From contig JALELI010000020.1 in the NCBI GenBank assembly GCA_022768785.1, positions 1 through 43,515 on the forward strand: a DNA stretch of 43,515 nucleotides. Reading direction: 5' to 3'. Numbering within the stretch: position 1 is the first letter of the stretch; every line of letters starts with the position of its first letter. Source of the DNA: Arcanobacterium sp. (lineage in GTDB: Bacteria > Actinomycetota > Actinomycetes > Actinomycetales > Actinomycetaceae). The translations under genes and the position numbers were made by a program. Under the pieces are notes generated by a model. The model worked only from the letters and a program-made list of their open reading frames with translations. It searched no databases and was not told where the DNA came from. Below, piece by piece: positions 16,696 through 26,002 of the stretch.

Positions 16696-17478
16696 CTAGT
16701 AGGTATCTCCCTCTGCAGAACGTGGCGAGGCCGCTTCTGCGTTCTGCCGAGGCACTGTGCCCACATGACCTGTTGGCTGATCGTTGGGCAAGAATCCATC
16801 GTTGTAGCGCATTGGCACATGGAATGCATCGCAGAACGGCTTGTTGCGCGAAGAGCCACAGCGGCAAAGCACATAGCGATTGCGCAGCTCGTATTCTTCT
16901 CTATCTGCACCTTCCAGTGGGATTCCACCGTGCACATACAACCCGGCGCTCACGCCTTTTTGTGGATCCTGGATCACGGTGATACCCGGCTCTAGATCGG
17001 GCTCCACGAAATCTTTTTCATGCGGTTTAGGGGTGAGCCGTCCCGCCGGGCAATGCCCAGCCACCCGCTCAGCGAGTTCAATTTCTGCATCGCTGCTCGC
17101 CGTCATAGCGAGTGACCATGCCTCAGACGCTTCGCCGTTCAGATCGGCGCTGTGGCAGAAACGAGCAAAAGCGCAGCGATCGTCGTCTGCCAGATCAATC
17201 TCTGGGCCCTGGAAATAACCGGCGCGCTCTACATATGGCTCTTTTGCGGCTGTTTCGCGGCCGACAAAGCCAATCTGCCTGTGCGTGCCATCGCAAAATG
17301 GAGCATTTTTAGAATGCCCACAACGGCACAGGTGATATTCTTCCCGCTGCTCCAGTTCACGCCCATTTTCCCAACGATATCCATGCCCATCTGGCCGAAT
17401 AATCTTTTCATCGAGCGGCACACCGCCCGTCACCTCAAATGGGCCATTGGGGAGAACTCTGATGTGCATATCCGCCAT
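16696..17478 (-). CDS. Iron-sulfur protein with two CDGSH domains
   Basis: A 260-residue soluble protein. The first CDGSH motif is CRCGHSKNAPFCDGTH (about residues 51-66); the second, nearer the C-terminus, is CRCGSSRNKPFCDAFH. Each should hold a redox-active [2Fe-2S] cluster with three Cys and one His. Between them a further conserved block contains RCAFARFCH and a CPAGRL segment, as in the longer bacterial CDGSH proteins that also carry a divergent 4Fe-4S-type module. The biological role is unknown; electron transfer or Fe-S handling is inference. The second motif has Ala in place of the Gly of CDG. GAAAGG lies 7 nt before the ATG at 17478. Confidence 0.9.
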   Translation of the reverse strand: MADMHIRVLPNGPFEVTGGVPLDEKIIRPDGHGYRWENGRELEQREEYHLCRCGHSKNAPFCDGTHRQIGFVGRETAAKEPYVERAGYFQGPEIDLADDDRCAFARFCHSADLNGEASEAWSLAMTASSDAEIELAERVAGHCPAGRLTPKPHEKDFVEPDLEPGITVIQDPQKGVSAGLYVHGGIPLEGADREEYELRNRYVLCRCGSSRNKPFCDAFHVPMRYNDGFLPNDQPTGHVGTVPRQNAEAASPRSAEGDTY

Positions 17479-17617
17479 CGCAACGCCTTTCTTGCTGCCT
17501 CCGTTTGGCAGTATCGGCAGCCAACGCTATGAACGCCGTTTACCCGCCTGCAATTACATTCCTCATCGTATCGAGCAAACTCCTACCAGGCATGCTCCCA
17601 ATGCTCGAAATACGCGC

Positions 17618-17671
17618 AGCTTTGTGTGCATAATTCGATTTTTGACGCCGTTCACGCATGTGCGCAAAGCT
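17618..17671 (+). promoter_or_regulatory. 14-bp stem-loop upstream of the acyltransferase gene
   Basis: Arms 17618-17631 (AGCTTTGTGTGCAT) and 17658-17671 (ATGTGCGCAAAGCT) can form 14 continuous pairs, three of them G-U, around a 26-nt loop. The G-U pairs suggest RNA rather than DNA symmetry. It ends 70 nt before the ATG. A -10-like CATAAT overlaps the left arm (17629-17634), so placement inside the transcript is not certain. Confidence 0.35.
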
Positions 17672-17741
17672 ACACCGCCGGATATTGGCTCTCGATTTTT
17701 TGCCATCTATCCTTAGATTTGAATCAAAAGGAGGAGCACAT

Positions 17742-19784
17742 ATGCCAAAACCCGTGGGGCAGGCTTCTCGATACAATCCTGCAATTGATGGAGTGCGCAC
17801 TCTCGCTGTGGTGTCGGTGATCCTCTACCACATGAATGTGGCCTGGATTCCCGGCGGATTACTCGGGGTGGGAGTGTTTTTCACTATCTCTGGATTCCTC
17901 ATCACGGGCAATCTCATGCGCAGTTGGAATGCGCACGGAAATCTCGGGCTGAGCACTTTCTGGCTTCGACGCCTTCGCCGGCTCATGCCCGCTGTAATCA
18001 TTGTGGTGCTGTGCACCTGGGCACTCACACCATGGCTCGCTCCTACACAATGGAACACCTATCGGTTCGCTGGGCTCACCGCTATTTTCTATGTGAACAA
18101 CTGGGCCACTATTTTTTACGGCGATTCATACTTTGATCAGTTCACAGTGAGCCCATTCGAACACATGTGGTCGCTCTCTGTGGAAGAACAGTTCTACCTC
18201 TTCTGGCCGCTCGTACTGCTGCTATTTCTCGTGATAACGCGCGGGCGCAAAGTGCTCGTGATCGCGCTCACAAGTGTGCTCGCTATCGCTTCATTTGCGT
18301 GGATGAGCGTGGCATTCCACCTCGGAGTGGATATCACGCGCGTCTACGAAGGCACCGACACCCGCGCTGGCGCTTTACTCGTGGGAGCCATTTTAGCGCT
18401 GGCTATGAGCGAGAAACCGCAGAATTCTGCCACTAGTTCCACCACGGGTGGCTTCCTCAATTCCGTGATCAGAACAACCAATCGTATCGTGGCCGACACC
18501 ATCGGATTGATTGGTGCCACGATGATTGTTGTGCTGATGGTGGTGACCGCGGATAACTCGCCATTTTTATATGACGCCGGAATCGCTATTCTCGCTTTAG
18601 CTTCAGCAGCTCTGCTCTACGGAGTTTCCAATCAGCGCACGTTAGTGGCGGCGATTTTTGGGCTGCGCCCCTTTGCCTGGGTGGGCGAGCGCTCTTACGC
18701 TATTTACCTGTGGCATATGCCGATTGTGGCTTTTTTGCGCGAACCACTTTCCGCACTCCCACTGTGGCTTTCCACACTGCTCGTCACTGCGGGTGCTGTT
18801 GCTCTCGCCTCTGTATCATGGGTACTCGTGGAAGATCCAATTCGCCGGAACGGCTTTTTCCCTGCAATATGGCGTTGGCTGCGAGGCCGCGGAAAAGTGC
18901 CTCGCCTTGTGTGGGCTCTGCCACTCGCCCTAGTGGTGGCCATTGCAGCTATTGGCGTGCCCGCCGTTATCGCCCGCGAGCTACACGAGCAACACGTGGC
19001 ACAGCTGCAGGCGCAGCGAGAGCGTGAAGCGGAACAAGCTCGAGCAGCGGCAGCTGCCGCTGCTCAAAAAGCTAAAGAACGCGAACTCGCTGCCACTCGC
19101 ACCCGGTGCACGGAAATTGTGCACGTAGGAGATTCCACATCGCTGGCAATGTTCACCGATTCTGGAGTGCTCACTCCTACCGACAATGCCACAACCGTCT
19201 ATAAAGCCACTGGGGTGCGCACTGTGATCAACTCTTCTTTCGGCGCACGAGCCACTAACCAAGGCTTTAAAGATGCCCCTTCGGGCAACGAATCAATACA
19301 GCAGATTCTCAATAACGGTGTGGATCCCGATGCCTGCTTCGTGATCGCACTCGGCACAAACGATGCTGCCAATATGAACGTAGAGGGAGAAGATAACTCC
19401 CGCGGGCACATTGAGGCCACAATGAAAATCATCGGCCCGAAACACCCGGTGCTGTGGATCACCACTATTGTGAATCCAGCTGGCGCTCCGCGATGGTACG
19501 ACAAATCTGTGATGGACGCTTGGAATTCCGCGCTGTACGCTGAGCAGATCTCACACCCCAATATGTGGGTTTATCCCTGGGATAAAGAAGTGCAGCCAAA
19601 GTGGTTTATCGACGGCGACGGCGTGCACTACAACCAGGTGGGCAGCTCTGAGCGCTCTCATCGCTTTGCTCAGGCGGTAATTAACGCCTGGCCGCTCACA
19701 CTCAAAGGGACAGCCGTCCCGCTGTTGCCCGATTCCCCACTGCCTGCCAAAGAACGGGTGGTATCAGGGCTTCGGCCATACTAG
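17742..19784 (+). CDS. Membrane acyltransferase family 3 fused to an SGNH domain (OatA-like)
   Basis: A 680-residue polytopic protein. The N-terminal acyltransferase-3 domain (about 1-370) has roughly ten membrane segments and the landmarks YNPAIDGVRTLAVVSVILYH, GVFFTISGFLIT and SVEEQFYLFWPL. A Glu/Arg/Ala-rich coiled region (about 425-475) leads to a C-terminal SGNH hydrolase domain with block I VGDSTS, block III LGTNDAA and block V GDGVHY. In the OatA family, acyl groups pass across the membrane and the SGNH domain adds them to peptidoglycan or a surface polysaccharide; which acceptor applies here is unknown. AAAGGAGGAG precedes the ATG at 17742 and settles the start. An upstream extension to 17658 is rejected. 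Confidence 0.9.
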   Translation: MPKPVGQASRYNPAIDGVRTLAVVSVILYHMNVAWIPGGLLGVGVFFTISGFLITGNLMRSWNAHGNLGLSTFWLRRLRRLMPAVIIVVLCTWALTPWLAPTQWNTYRFAGLTAIFYVNNWATIFYGDSYFDQFTVSPFEHMWSLSVEEQFYLFWPLVLLLFLVITRGRKVLVIALTSVLAIASFAWMSVAFHLGVDITRVYEGTDTRAGALLVGAILALAMSEKPQNSATSSTTGGFLNSVIRTTNRIVADTIGLIGATMIVVLMVVTADNSPFLYDAGIAILALASAALLYGVSNQRTLVAAIFGLRPFAWVGERSYAIYLWHMPIVAFLREPLSALPLWLSTLLVTAGAVALASVSWVLVEDPIRRNGFFPAIWRWLRGRGKVPRLVWALPLALVVAIAAIGVPAVIARELHEQHVAQLQAQREREAEQARAAAAAAAQKAKERELAATRTRCTEIVHVGDSTSLAMFTDSGVLTPTDNATTVYKATGVRTVINSSFGARATNQGFKDAPSGNESIQQILNNGVDPDACFVIALGTNDAANMNVEGEDNSRGHIEATMKIIGPKHPVLWITTIVNPAGAPRWYDKSVMDAWNSALYAEQISHPNMWVYPWDKEVQPKWFIDGDGVHYNQVGSSERSHRFAQAVINAWPLTLKGTAVPLLPDSPLPAKERVVSGLRPY

Positions 19785-19861
19785 AACGCGCTCAAAGCAC
19801 TCCTCAAAGGCTGCACAGCGTTAAATGGAGTGAGCATTGCATTGCGCGCAGTGTTCAATAC

Positions 19862-22800
19862 TTAGTTGGCTGCCCGCAGTAAAAGCTCAGCGAGGTGTAC
19901 TCCGTGTTTGCCCGCCAATTGCTCGGCCTGGGTGCGGCATGAGAATCCATCTGCCAGATAGACCGCCTGCCTCGCATCAGGATTCTGCAGAGCCGGCAAG
20001 AGCTCGCGCTCAGCCACTTTCACACTCACATCGTAATGCCCACGCTCCATTCCAAAGTTTCCGGCGAGCCCACAGCAACCGGTGAGCACTTGGAGATTCG
20101 CTCCCGCTGCCCGTAGCAAAGCAGCATCTGCCTCCCATCCCATCACTGAATAGTGATGGCAATGCGGCTGAGCAATCACGTGCACCCCCGAGAGATCCGG
20201 GAGCTGTAGCCGCTCAGGCCCAAAGTTTTCGTGTGTGAGCAACTCTGCGAGAGTGAACGTCATCGCGCTCACAAGCTGCGAACGAGCGTCGTCTGGAAGT
20301 AGATCTAGCAGATCATCTCGCAGCACTGCCGTACAGCTCGGCTCCACGCCCACAATCGGAATTCCCTCAGCGGCAAACGGAGCCAGGGTGCGAAGCAGCT
20401 CCCGCAGTTTGGCCTTCGCAGTATCGAGCTGCCCCGTGGTGATCCACGTGAGGCCACAGCATGCTGGTGCCGGCGGGATCAACACGGTGTACCCATTCCG
20501 CTGTAGCAGCTCCACCATTGCCTGTGCCCCACGAGTATCTAACGTTTCAGAGAACGAATCGGCCCAGAGCATCACATATCTCGAAGCAGTTTTCTGAGTG
20601 GCTCTTTCTCGAGTGATCCTCGATCGGAAGCTAGCGTTTTTCGCACACGGAGCAGCATCACTCTCACGCGCAGCAGTGAGATGTTCTCCGCGATAGCGCA
20701 AGCCTGGTTGTAGCTCCTGCTCTGTGGGGTGGCTCCCCAAATCTTTCGTTCTCTGAGCCCACACTGAAAAGCGCTGCCGCGCGAACCCAGGCATGAGCCG
20801 CCTCCGATCAATCCCAGAGACTGAGAATGCAAGATCGCGCAGTGGCTTTACGCCGAGCACTCCATTGGCGAGTGCAGCCACAGCTGGAATCCTGGTGGCA
20901 ATCCGAGCCAATACCGGCAGGTTGCCGAGGAGATAGTGAGTGCGTGGGCGGAATCTCCCGCGGTATCCGCGATAGAGAGCTTCTGATTTGAAACGAGCGA
21001 GATCCACCCCTGTAGGGCAGTCTTTACCACACGCCTTGCACCCCAAGCACAAATCGAGCGCCGAACGCACTGCCGAATCTGCAAATCCGCTGATCAACTC
21101 CCGGCGCCCGCCAGCGGATTGGGCCACTTCCTGCAAAATACGCATGCGCCCGCGGGTGACGTCTTTTTCATCTGCAGTGGCCTGATAGCTCGGGCACATC
21201 CAGCCACCAGCTGCAGAGTTATCCGCTCGGCATTTTCCCACACCAGTGCACACATGGAGAGCCCGTGTGAAATCCTCCCCAGCCTCGCGGAAATGGAATC
21301 CCCCCGCATATGGTAGAGGCGCTGCATATGGTCGGCGCAGATCAGCATCTAGAGGAGCCACCCCCGGCGCCCCCGGAATCTCCGCGCTCGGAGCACCCGC
21401 GCTGGCGCACGCCGCCGCTCCAGATTGCTCTGCTGCCACCATTGCTGGCTCTTTCGGGGCCACTAACACCCCGGGGTTGAGCAAATTATTAGGGTCGAAG
21501 AGCGCTTTTACTTGGGAGAATAGCTTCATAACTGCAGGCGGATACATTTTCGGCAGCAATTCGCTGCGGGCGCGCCCGTCTCCGTGTTCTCCAGAGAGTG
21601 AGCCCCCATAGCTTATGGCTATCTCTGCAGCGCGCTCCATAAACTCTCGAAAAGCAGGCACTCCCGATTCCCTATCCAGCGGAAAATCGATGCGCACGTG
21701 CATACAGCCATCGCCAAAGTGGCCATACATGAGGCCGTGCACCCCCATCTCGCCCATGAGAGCTTGCAGATCGCGCAGGTAGGAGCCGAGTTTTTCAGGA
21801 GGCACAGCCGAATCTTCCCACCCTGGCCAGGCCTGTGTGCCAGCTGGCGTACGCCCGCCGAGGCCAGCACCATCGGCACGGATACGCCACAGCTCTGTGG
21901 CTTCAGCTCCTGCTTCACGAATGATCACAGCATCAGTTCCTGCTGCTCGGGCAATGGCTTGGGCACGAGCAGGCACCACTTGCGGATCTTCTCCTTCATA
22001 GGCACCCACTTCCACCATGAGCCAGCCATTACCATCTGGAAGTTCCGGCACATGCCCTTTATGCGTGCGCACTGCCGCCACCAGTTCGGCGTCCATACCC
22101 TCTATAGCGAGCGGCCGATGCTCGAGGATTGCTGGCACGGCGTCTGCAGCTGAGGGCATATCTGGATAGCCAAGCACCACGAGCATGGGTTTCGCAGCAA
22201 TCGGCACGAGCCGGATCACAGCGTCTGTTACCACCACGAGCGTGCCTTCTGAACCCACGAGAAACCGTGCCAAATGCTCTCCATTTTCAGGGAGGAGCTG
22301 CTCGAGTGCATATCCAGATACCTGCCGTGAAAAGCGGCCAAAATGCATACGGATATCGGCCAGATGCTGCGCGACGAGCGAGCGGAGCTGAGGCATTACA
22401 TGCAATCCGTGGTCAGTGGCACGAAACATACGCCCCCGCCCATCAATGCAGGCAAGCGAAAGAACGTTATCTGAGGTGCGCCCATACGCCACAGCGTGTG
22501 GGCCACAGGCGTTGTTGCCAATCATTCCGCCAAAGGTAGCGCGGTTTTGGGTGGAAGGGTCCGGCCCGAAGCGTAAACCGTATTTCGCCGCTTCCCGCTG
22601 CAGATCACTCATCACCACGCCTGGCTGCACCCGCGCTGTGCGCGCCGCTGGATCGATTTCAAGGATTTTATTCATATGGCGAGAAAAATCGATCACAACG
22701 CCCGGGCCAATGGCGTTTCCTGCCACAGATGTGCCTCCCCCACGGCTCGTGACGGGCACGCTGCAGCTGCGGCACAGCTTCAGCGTAGCCACCACATCGT

Positions 22801-23275
22801 CTGCGTGCTGGGGAAACACAACGATCGCTGGAGGCACGCGATAATTAGACGCATCAGTGGAATACTGAGCGCGAACGCGCGAACTGGTATCCACTTCTCC
22901 GGCGATATGCATGCGAATTTTCGCAGCGAGATAATCTACCACTGGCTGCGAGATCACCTCTCGCCCCTGCCGTAAAGAATCACTCTGCTCCGGTGAACAG
23001 CTATGAGAGTGCACACCACTCGAACAGGCGCTAGCGCTCACGTCAAACGTTTCACAAGAATCTCCAGTGTTTATGAGGGGTGAGCCACTAGAGCGCTCAT
23101 GAAATTCTGCAGGTGTGGCACTATCTCCGCCCTGAAAACTGCCCGTAGCGGCTTGTGTTCGTGCGAAAAATTTGGCTGCGCAATTCATGCGAAGCCCTCT
23201 GTGCCACCTTGAGCTAGACGTATCGTGTGAATGGGGAAAATTCGAAAAGTTTCCCACGAAGCGTGAACTCACCAT
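19862..23275 (-). CDS. Fused FAD-linked oxidase and Fe-S oxidoreductase (D-lactate / D-2-hydroxyacid dehydrogenase type)
   Basis: A 1137-residue protein joining GlcD-like and GlcF-like modules. A PCMH FAD-binding domain (TSRGGGTSVAGNAIG; FGGMIGNNACG) is followed by an FAD-oxidase C domain (HGDGRARSEL region). Then come two [4Fe-4S] motifs (CTGVGKCRADN...MCPSY and CLGCKACGKDCPTG) and two CCG domains (CCGLTW, CCGLAGNFG). Such enzymes oxidise D-2-hydroxyacids and pass electrons to the respiratory chain; the substrate is not readable. The start at 23275 is supported by GAGGAGGGG just upstream. It yields an unusual N-terminal tail of about 100 residues, rich in Ser, His and Cys, before the conserved core. 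A GTG at 22957 is the alternative start. Confidence 0.88.
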   Translation of the reverse strand: MVSSRFVGNFSNFPHSHDTSSSRWHRGLRMNCAAKFFARTQAATGSFQGGDSATPAEFHERSSGSPLINTGDSCETFDVSASACSSGVHSHSCSPEQSDSLRQGREVISQPVVDYLAAKIRMHIAGEVDTSSRVRAQYSTDASNYRVPPAIVVFPQHADDVVATLKLCRSCSVPVTSRGGGTSVAGNAIGPGVVIDFSRHMNKILEIDPAARTARVQPGVVMSDLQREAAKYGLRFGPDPSTQNRATFGGMIGNNACGPHAVAYGRTSDNVLSLACIDGRGRMFRATDHGLHVMPQLRSLVAQHLADIRMHFGRFSRQVSGYALEQLLPENGEHLARFLVGSEGTLVVVTDAVIRLVPIAAKPMLVVLGYPDMPSAADAVPAILEHRPLAIEGMDAELVAAVRTHKGHVPELPDGNGWLMVEVGAYEGEDPQVVPARAQAIARAAGTDAVIIREAGAEATELWRIRADGAGLGGRTPAGTQAWPGWEDSAVPPEKLGSYLRDLQALMGEMGVHGLMYGHFGDGCMHVRIDFPLDRESGVPAFREFMERAAEIAISYGGSLSGEHGDGRARSELLPKMYPPAVMKLFSQVKALFDPNNLLNPGVLVAPKEPAMVAAEQSGAAACASAGAPSAEIPGAPGVAPLDADLRRPYAAPLPYAGGFHFREAGEDFTRALHVCTGVGKCRADNSAAGGWMCPSYQATADEKDVTRGRMRILQEVAQSAGGRRELISGFADSAVRSALDLCLGCKACGKDCPTGVDLARFKSEALYRGYRGRFRPRTHYLLGNLPVLARIATRIPAVAALANGVLGVKPLRDLAFSVSGIDRRRLMPGFARQRFSVWAQRTKDLGSHPTEQELQPGLRYRGEHLTAARESDAAPCAKNASFRSRITRERATQKTASRYVMLWADSFSETLDTRGAQAMVELLQRNGYTVLIPPAPACCGLTWITTGQLDTAKAKLRELLRTLAPFAAEGIPIVGVEPSCTAVLRDDLLDLLPDDARSQLVSAMTFTLAELLTHENFGPERLQLPDLSGVHVIAQPHCHHYSVMGWEADAALLRAAGANLQVLTGCCGLAGNFGMERGHYDVSVKVAERELLPALQNPDARQAVYLADGFSCRTQAEQLAGKHGVHLAELLLRAAN

Positions 23276-23307
23276 TGCCCCTCCTCATCACCTTCTATTG
23301 TGACCTG

Positions 23308-23333
23308 AAAAAGGCATAGGCGCGAGCAGCGCC
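23308..23333 (-). terminator. Intrinsic terminator of the feoABC operon
   Basis: On the minus strand GGCGC-TGCTC-GCGCC is followed after TATGCC by TTTTT (23312-23308). It begins about 40 nt after the feoC stop. It also separates the feo operon from the oxidoreductase gene read in the same direction. Confidence 0.65.
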
Positions 23334-23371
23334 CACTTTCATTCACTTTCTATAGCCGGAGCAACTTTGAG

Positions 23372-23653
23372 CTACGCGAGCGGGCAGCTTGCGCATGCCA
23401 CTCGCGCCTCTGGCGAAAGTGGCCCTGGCGTACATGCCCCCAATCCGCTAGAGCACAGGCTCTGTGCCGATTGCGCTAGCCCAACCCGCTGTAAATGCTC
23501 GGCCATCACTCGCACAAACACCGCTGAGATCCCAAGAGCGCGCGCCACTTCTGACGCTGTTTTCCCGGCCCGCAATTCGGCAAGCACCCGTGAGGTGAGC
23601 GAAACGTTGCCGCTGCGCGGCCGCACAGCGGCAGAATCGAGAATTGCGCTCAT
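23372..23653 (-). CDS. feoC: FeoC-like winged-helix protein with C-terminal Cys cluster
   Basis: A 93-residue protein directly after feoB (TAG then ATG with no spacer). The N-terminal half reads as a small helix-turn-helix (LTSRVLAELRAGKTASEVAR, then ALGISAVFVRVMAEHL). The C-terminal tail has four Cys (LCSSGLGAC and ACASCPLA), which could hold an Fe-S cluster, as in FeoC of enterobacteria and its actinobacterial analogues. FeoC-like proteins are thought to stabilise or regulate FeoB. Similarity is by position, size and Cys pattern, so the symbol is tentative. Confidence 0.75.
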   Translation of the reverse strand: MSAILDSAAVRPRSGNVSLTSRVLAELRAGKTASEVARALGISAVFVRVMAEHLQRVGLAQSAQSLCSSGLGACTPGPLSPEARVACASCPLA

Positions 23654-26002
23654 CTATCCCACCAGCAGCTTCCCGATTTGGAACACCGCTACCGCCAGCA
23701 GCCAGGCCCCCACGAGCTGCGCTGCCACCGCCGTCACTGTGAGTTTTCCACCTATGAGCCGCGCCTGCTCGCCCACTGTGGCTAAGCATGGGGTATATGC
23801 CAACACAAACACCAGGAAAGCGAGCGCTGCCAAACCGGCGTAGCGCGCTCCTGCAGTGCTCGTGAATGTGGCGGTGAGTAGCTCGGGGAGTTTGCCGAGA
23901 TCATCGCCGTTGTCTTCAGCATCTCCAGCGGCACTGGCGTCCATGTTGTACGACACCACGATTGAGGAAACCACCGTTTCTTTGGCCACAAAGCCGGTCA
24001 TGAGAGCGCCCGTCATATGCCAATCGTTAAACCCAGCTGGAGCGAATACTGGCTCTAGCACTTTAGCCACTTGGCCGTAAGCAGAATCTTCCATTGGCAG
24101 TTCGGGATCTCCAAAGCTGTGCCCCTGTGCTCCTGGCCCTAGCGGAATCGCCCCTAGCAGCCACACCGCAATTGTCATCACCACAATGATCTTGCCCGCG
24201 CCTTTCACGAAAGTCCACGAGCGCTGTCCAGCAGTTTTGAGCAGCACGAGCAGCCGTGGGGTGTGGTATGCCGGAAGCACGAGCATGAGTGGTGCCTGGG
24301 CTTCTGATTTAGTGATGAAGAACTTCAACACCCAGGCAGCGAAGGTCACTAGCACCACACTCACCACATACATTGCAAACACCACAGTGCCAGCATTCTT
24401 GGGGAAGAAGATCTTGGCCACCATGAGGTAGATTGTGAGCCGAGCGGCACAGCTAGTGAGTGGAGTGACGAGAGCCGTCACTAAGCGCTGGCGCGCCGAG
24501 GGAAGTGATCGCGCGGCGGCGAGTGAGGGCAGATTGCAACCAAAGCCCATGATGAGTGGAAGCACCACGCGCCCATCGAGGCCAATTTTGCGCATCAAGC
24601 GATCTGTTAAAAAGGCTGCCCGCGCCATATAGCCTGAATCTTCGAGGATCGAAATTGCCACGAAGATCACAAACATCAGCGGCACGAAGCTCGCCACCAC
24701 GCCTAAGCCTGTGAGAAGGCCTCCCACAAGAAATGACTGCACCCAGGTGCCTTCAAGATGCACGAGCCCTAGTAGCCACATCACGCCGTTGGCGGCAGAA
24801 ATCGCACCAGCATCTGTGGAAGTGAAGAGCCCCTCAAAGAAATCTTGAATCGGGCCCACCCACTCTCCAGCCAGTTTGAACAGCACCCACATCAATCCGA
24901 AAAATACAATTGGCCCAACCAACGGGTTGAGAAGTACGCGATCAATTTTGTCTGAATAGCTGAGTTGGCGCGGATCGCTGGAGCGTTTCTCAACTTGCTG
25001 TTCCACTTGTTCCACCCACGCAAAAATCGTGGCAGCGCGTTTCAGCTCGCTCTCTGAGTGCGGATCGCGTTCCGCGGGATTCGCTGCAGGGGCAGCTTCG
25101 GATCCCGTGGCCTTTCCAAGCCCTATGCGCACCGTTGAAATATCCAAGCTAGATGCCTGCTGTGCTCCGCAATTGCAGGGAGCTGTAGCACCACTGCGGT
25201 CCTCCAGGGTTTCAGTGCCTTCGATATCTGGGCAATCTTCTCCAGGAGCTAGATCTTTCTTGCAGGCACACATCGTTTGTGCCAACAAGTTTCTGCTGTC
25301 TACTTCCGAAGTACCGCAGTGTACCTGCATCTGCCGCTGTGCAGCTGCGGCAGCAGAATAACCAGGAGCCGCAGGATCTGGCTCAATATTTTTTAAGTGT
25401 GGGCGCGTTTCCAGCGCGCTGCTCACAAAGCTATCGAGCAATGGATATTGTTTCGGCTTGCGCGGATCGAAGAGCAACACTGGCACTCCCAGCACTTGTG
25501 AGAGCGCTGCTGGATCAATCTCCGTGCCGTTGCGCTTGGCCACATCTGCCATCGAAATGAGCACTGCCACTGGGTGCCCAGTTTGGCCGATCTGAGCCAA
25601 AAGATAGAGCGAGCGCGTGAGCGCGGAGCCATCGAGCAGGGCGAGCACTAGATCAATGCGGCCTCCCTTATCCGCATCTGTGAGTGCGCCAGGAGACTGT
25701 GAGATCGTGCGAGCCACCACTTCTTCATCAGGGCTGGTGGGAATCAGAGAGTATGTGCCCGGAAGATCTAGCACTCGCGCACCAATACTCTTCCATGTGC
25801 CTGCCATCACTTCCACAGTGGTGCCAGGAGCGTTCACAATCGCCTGATGAGCTCCGGTGACGGCGTTAAAAAGCGTCGATTTCCCCACATTCGTATTGCC
25901 GATGAGCAGCACACTTGGAAGTTTCTGCTCAGCAGCAGACGCCATATCTTCTGGACGCTCGAGCATCGCCACCGCTTTATCGCGAGAACCAACCACGCTC
26001 AT
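23654..26002 (-). CDS. feoB: Ferrous iron transporter FeoB
   Basis: A 782-residue inner-membrane Fe(II) transporter with an N-terminal GTPase. Motifs seen: G1 GNTNVGKST (35-43), the APGTTVE switch (59-65), G3 DLPGT (79-83). The G4 position reads SMAD (150-153) instead of the usual N-x-x-D. The membrane part starts near residue 362 with the Gate motif region FVPLMFVIFVAISILEDSGY and MGFGCNLPSL. Between the GTPase/spacer and the first membrane segment is an extra stretch of about 110 residues (205-318) with six Cys, including CAC and CNC pairs. The ATG at 26002 overlaps the feoA stop (ATGA), and a perfect GGAGGTGAT site lies upstream. Fe(II) uptake fits the Fe-S-rich, anaerobic gene set. Confidence 0.96.
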   Translation of the reverse strand: MSVVGSRDKAVAMLERPEDMASAAEQKLPSVLLIGNTNVGKSTLFNAVTGAHQAIVNAPGTTVEVMAGTWKSIGARVLDLPGTYSLIPTSPDEEVVARTISQSPGALTDADKGGRIDLVLALLDGSALTRSLYLLAQIGQTGHPVAVLISMADVAKRNGTEIDPAALSQVLGVPVLLFDPRKPKQYPLLDSFVSSALETRPHLKNIEPDPAAPGYSAAAAAQRQMQVHCGTSEVDSRNLLAQTMCACKKDLAPGEDCPDIEGTETLEDRSGATAPCNCGAQQASSLDISTVRIGLGKATGSEAAPAANPAERDPHSESELKRAATIFAWVEQVEQQVEKRSSDPRQLSYSDKIDRVLLNPLVGPIVFFGLMWVLFKLAGEWVGPIQDFFEGLFTSTDAGAISAANGVMWLLGLVHLEGTWVQSFLVGGLLTGLGVVASFVPLMFVIFVAISILEDSGYMARAAFLTDRLMRKIGLDGRVVLPLIMGFGCNLPSLAAARSLPSARQRLVTALVTPLTSCAARLTIYLMVAKIFFPKNAGTVVFAMYVVSVVLVTFAAWVLKFFITKSEAQAPLMLVLPAYHTPRLLVLLKTAGQRSWTFVKGAGKIIVVMTIAVWLLGAIPLGPGAQGHSFGDPELPMEDSAYGQVAKVLEPVFAPAGFNDWHMTGALMTGFVAKETVVSSIVVSYNMDASAAGDAEDNGDDLGKLPELLTATFTSTAGARYAGLAALAFLVFVLAYTPCLATVGEQARLIGGKLTVTAVAAQLVGAWLLAVAVFQIGKLLVG

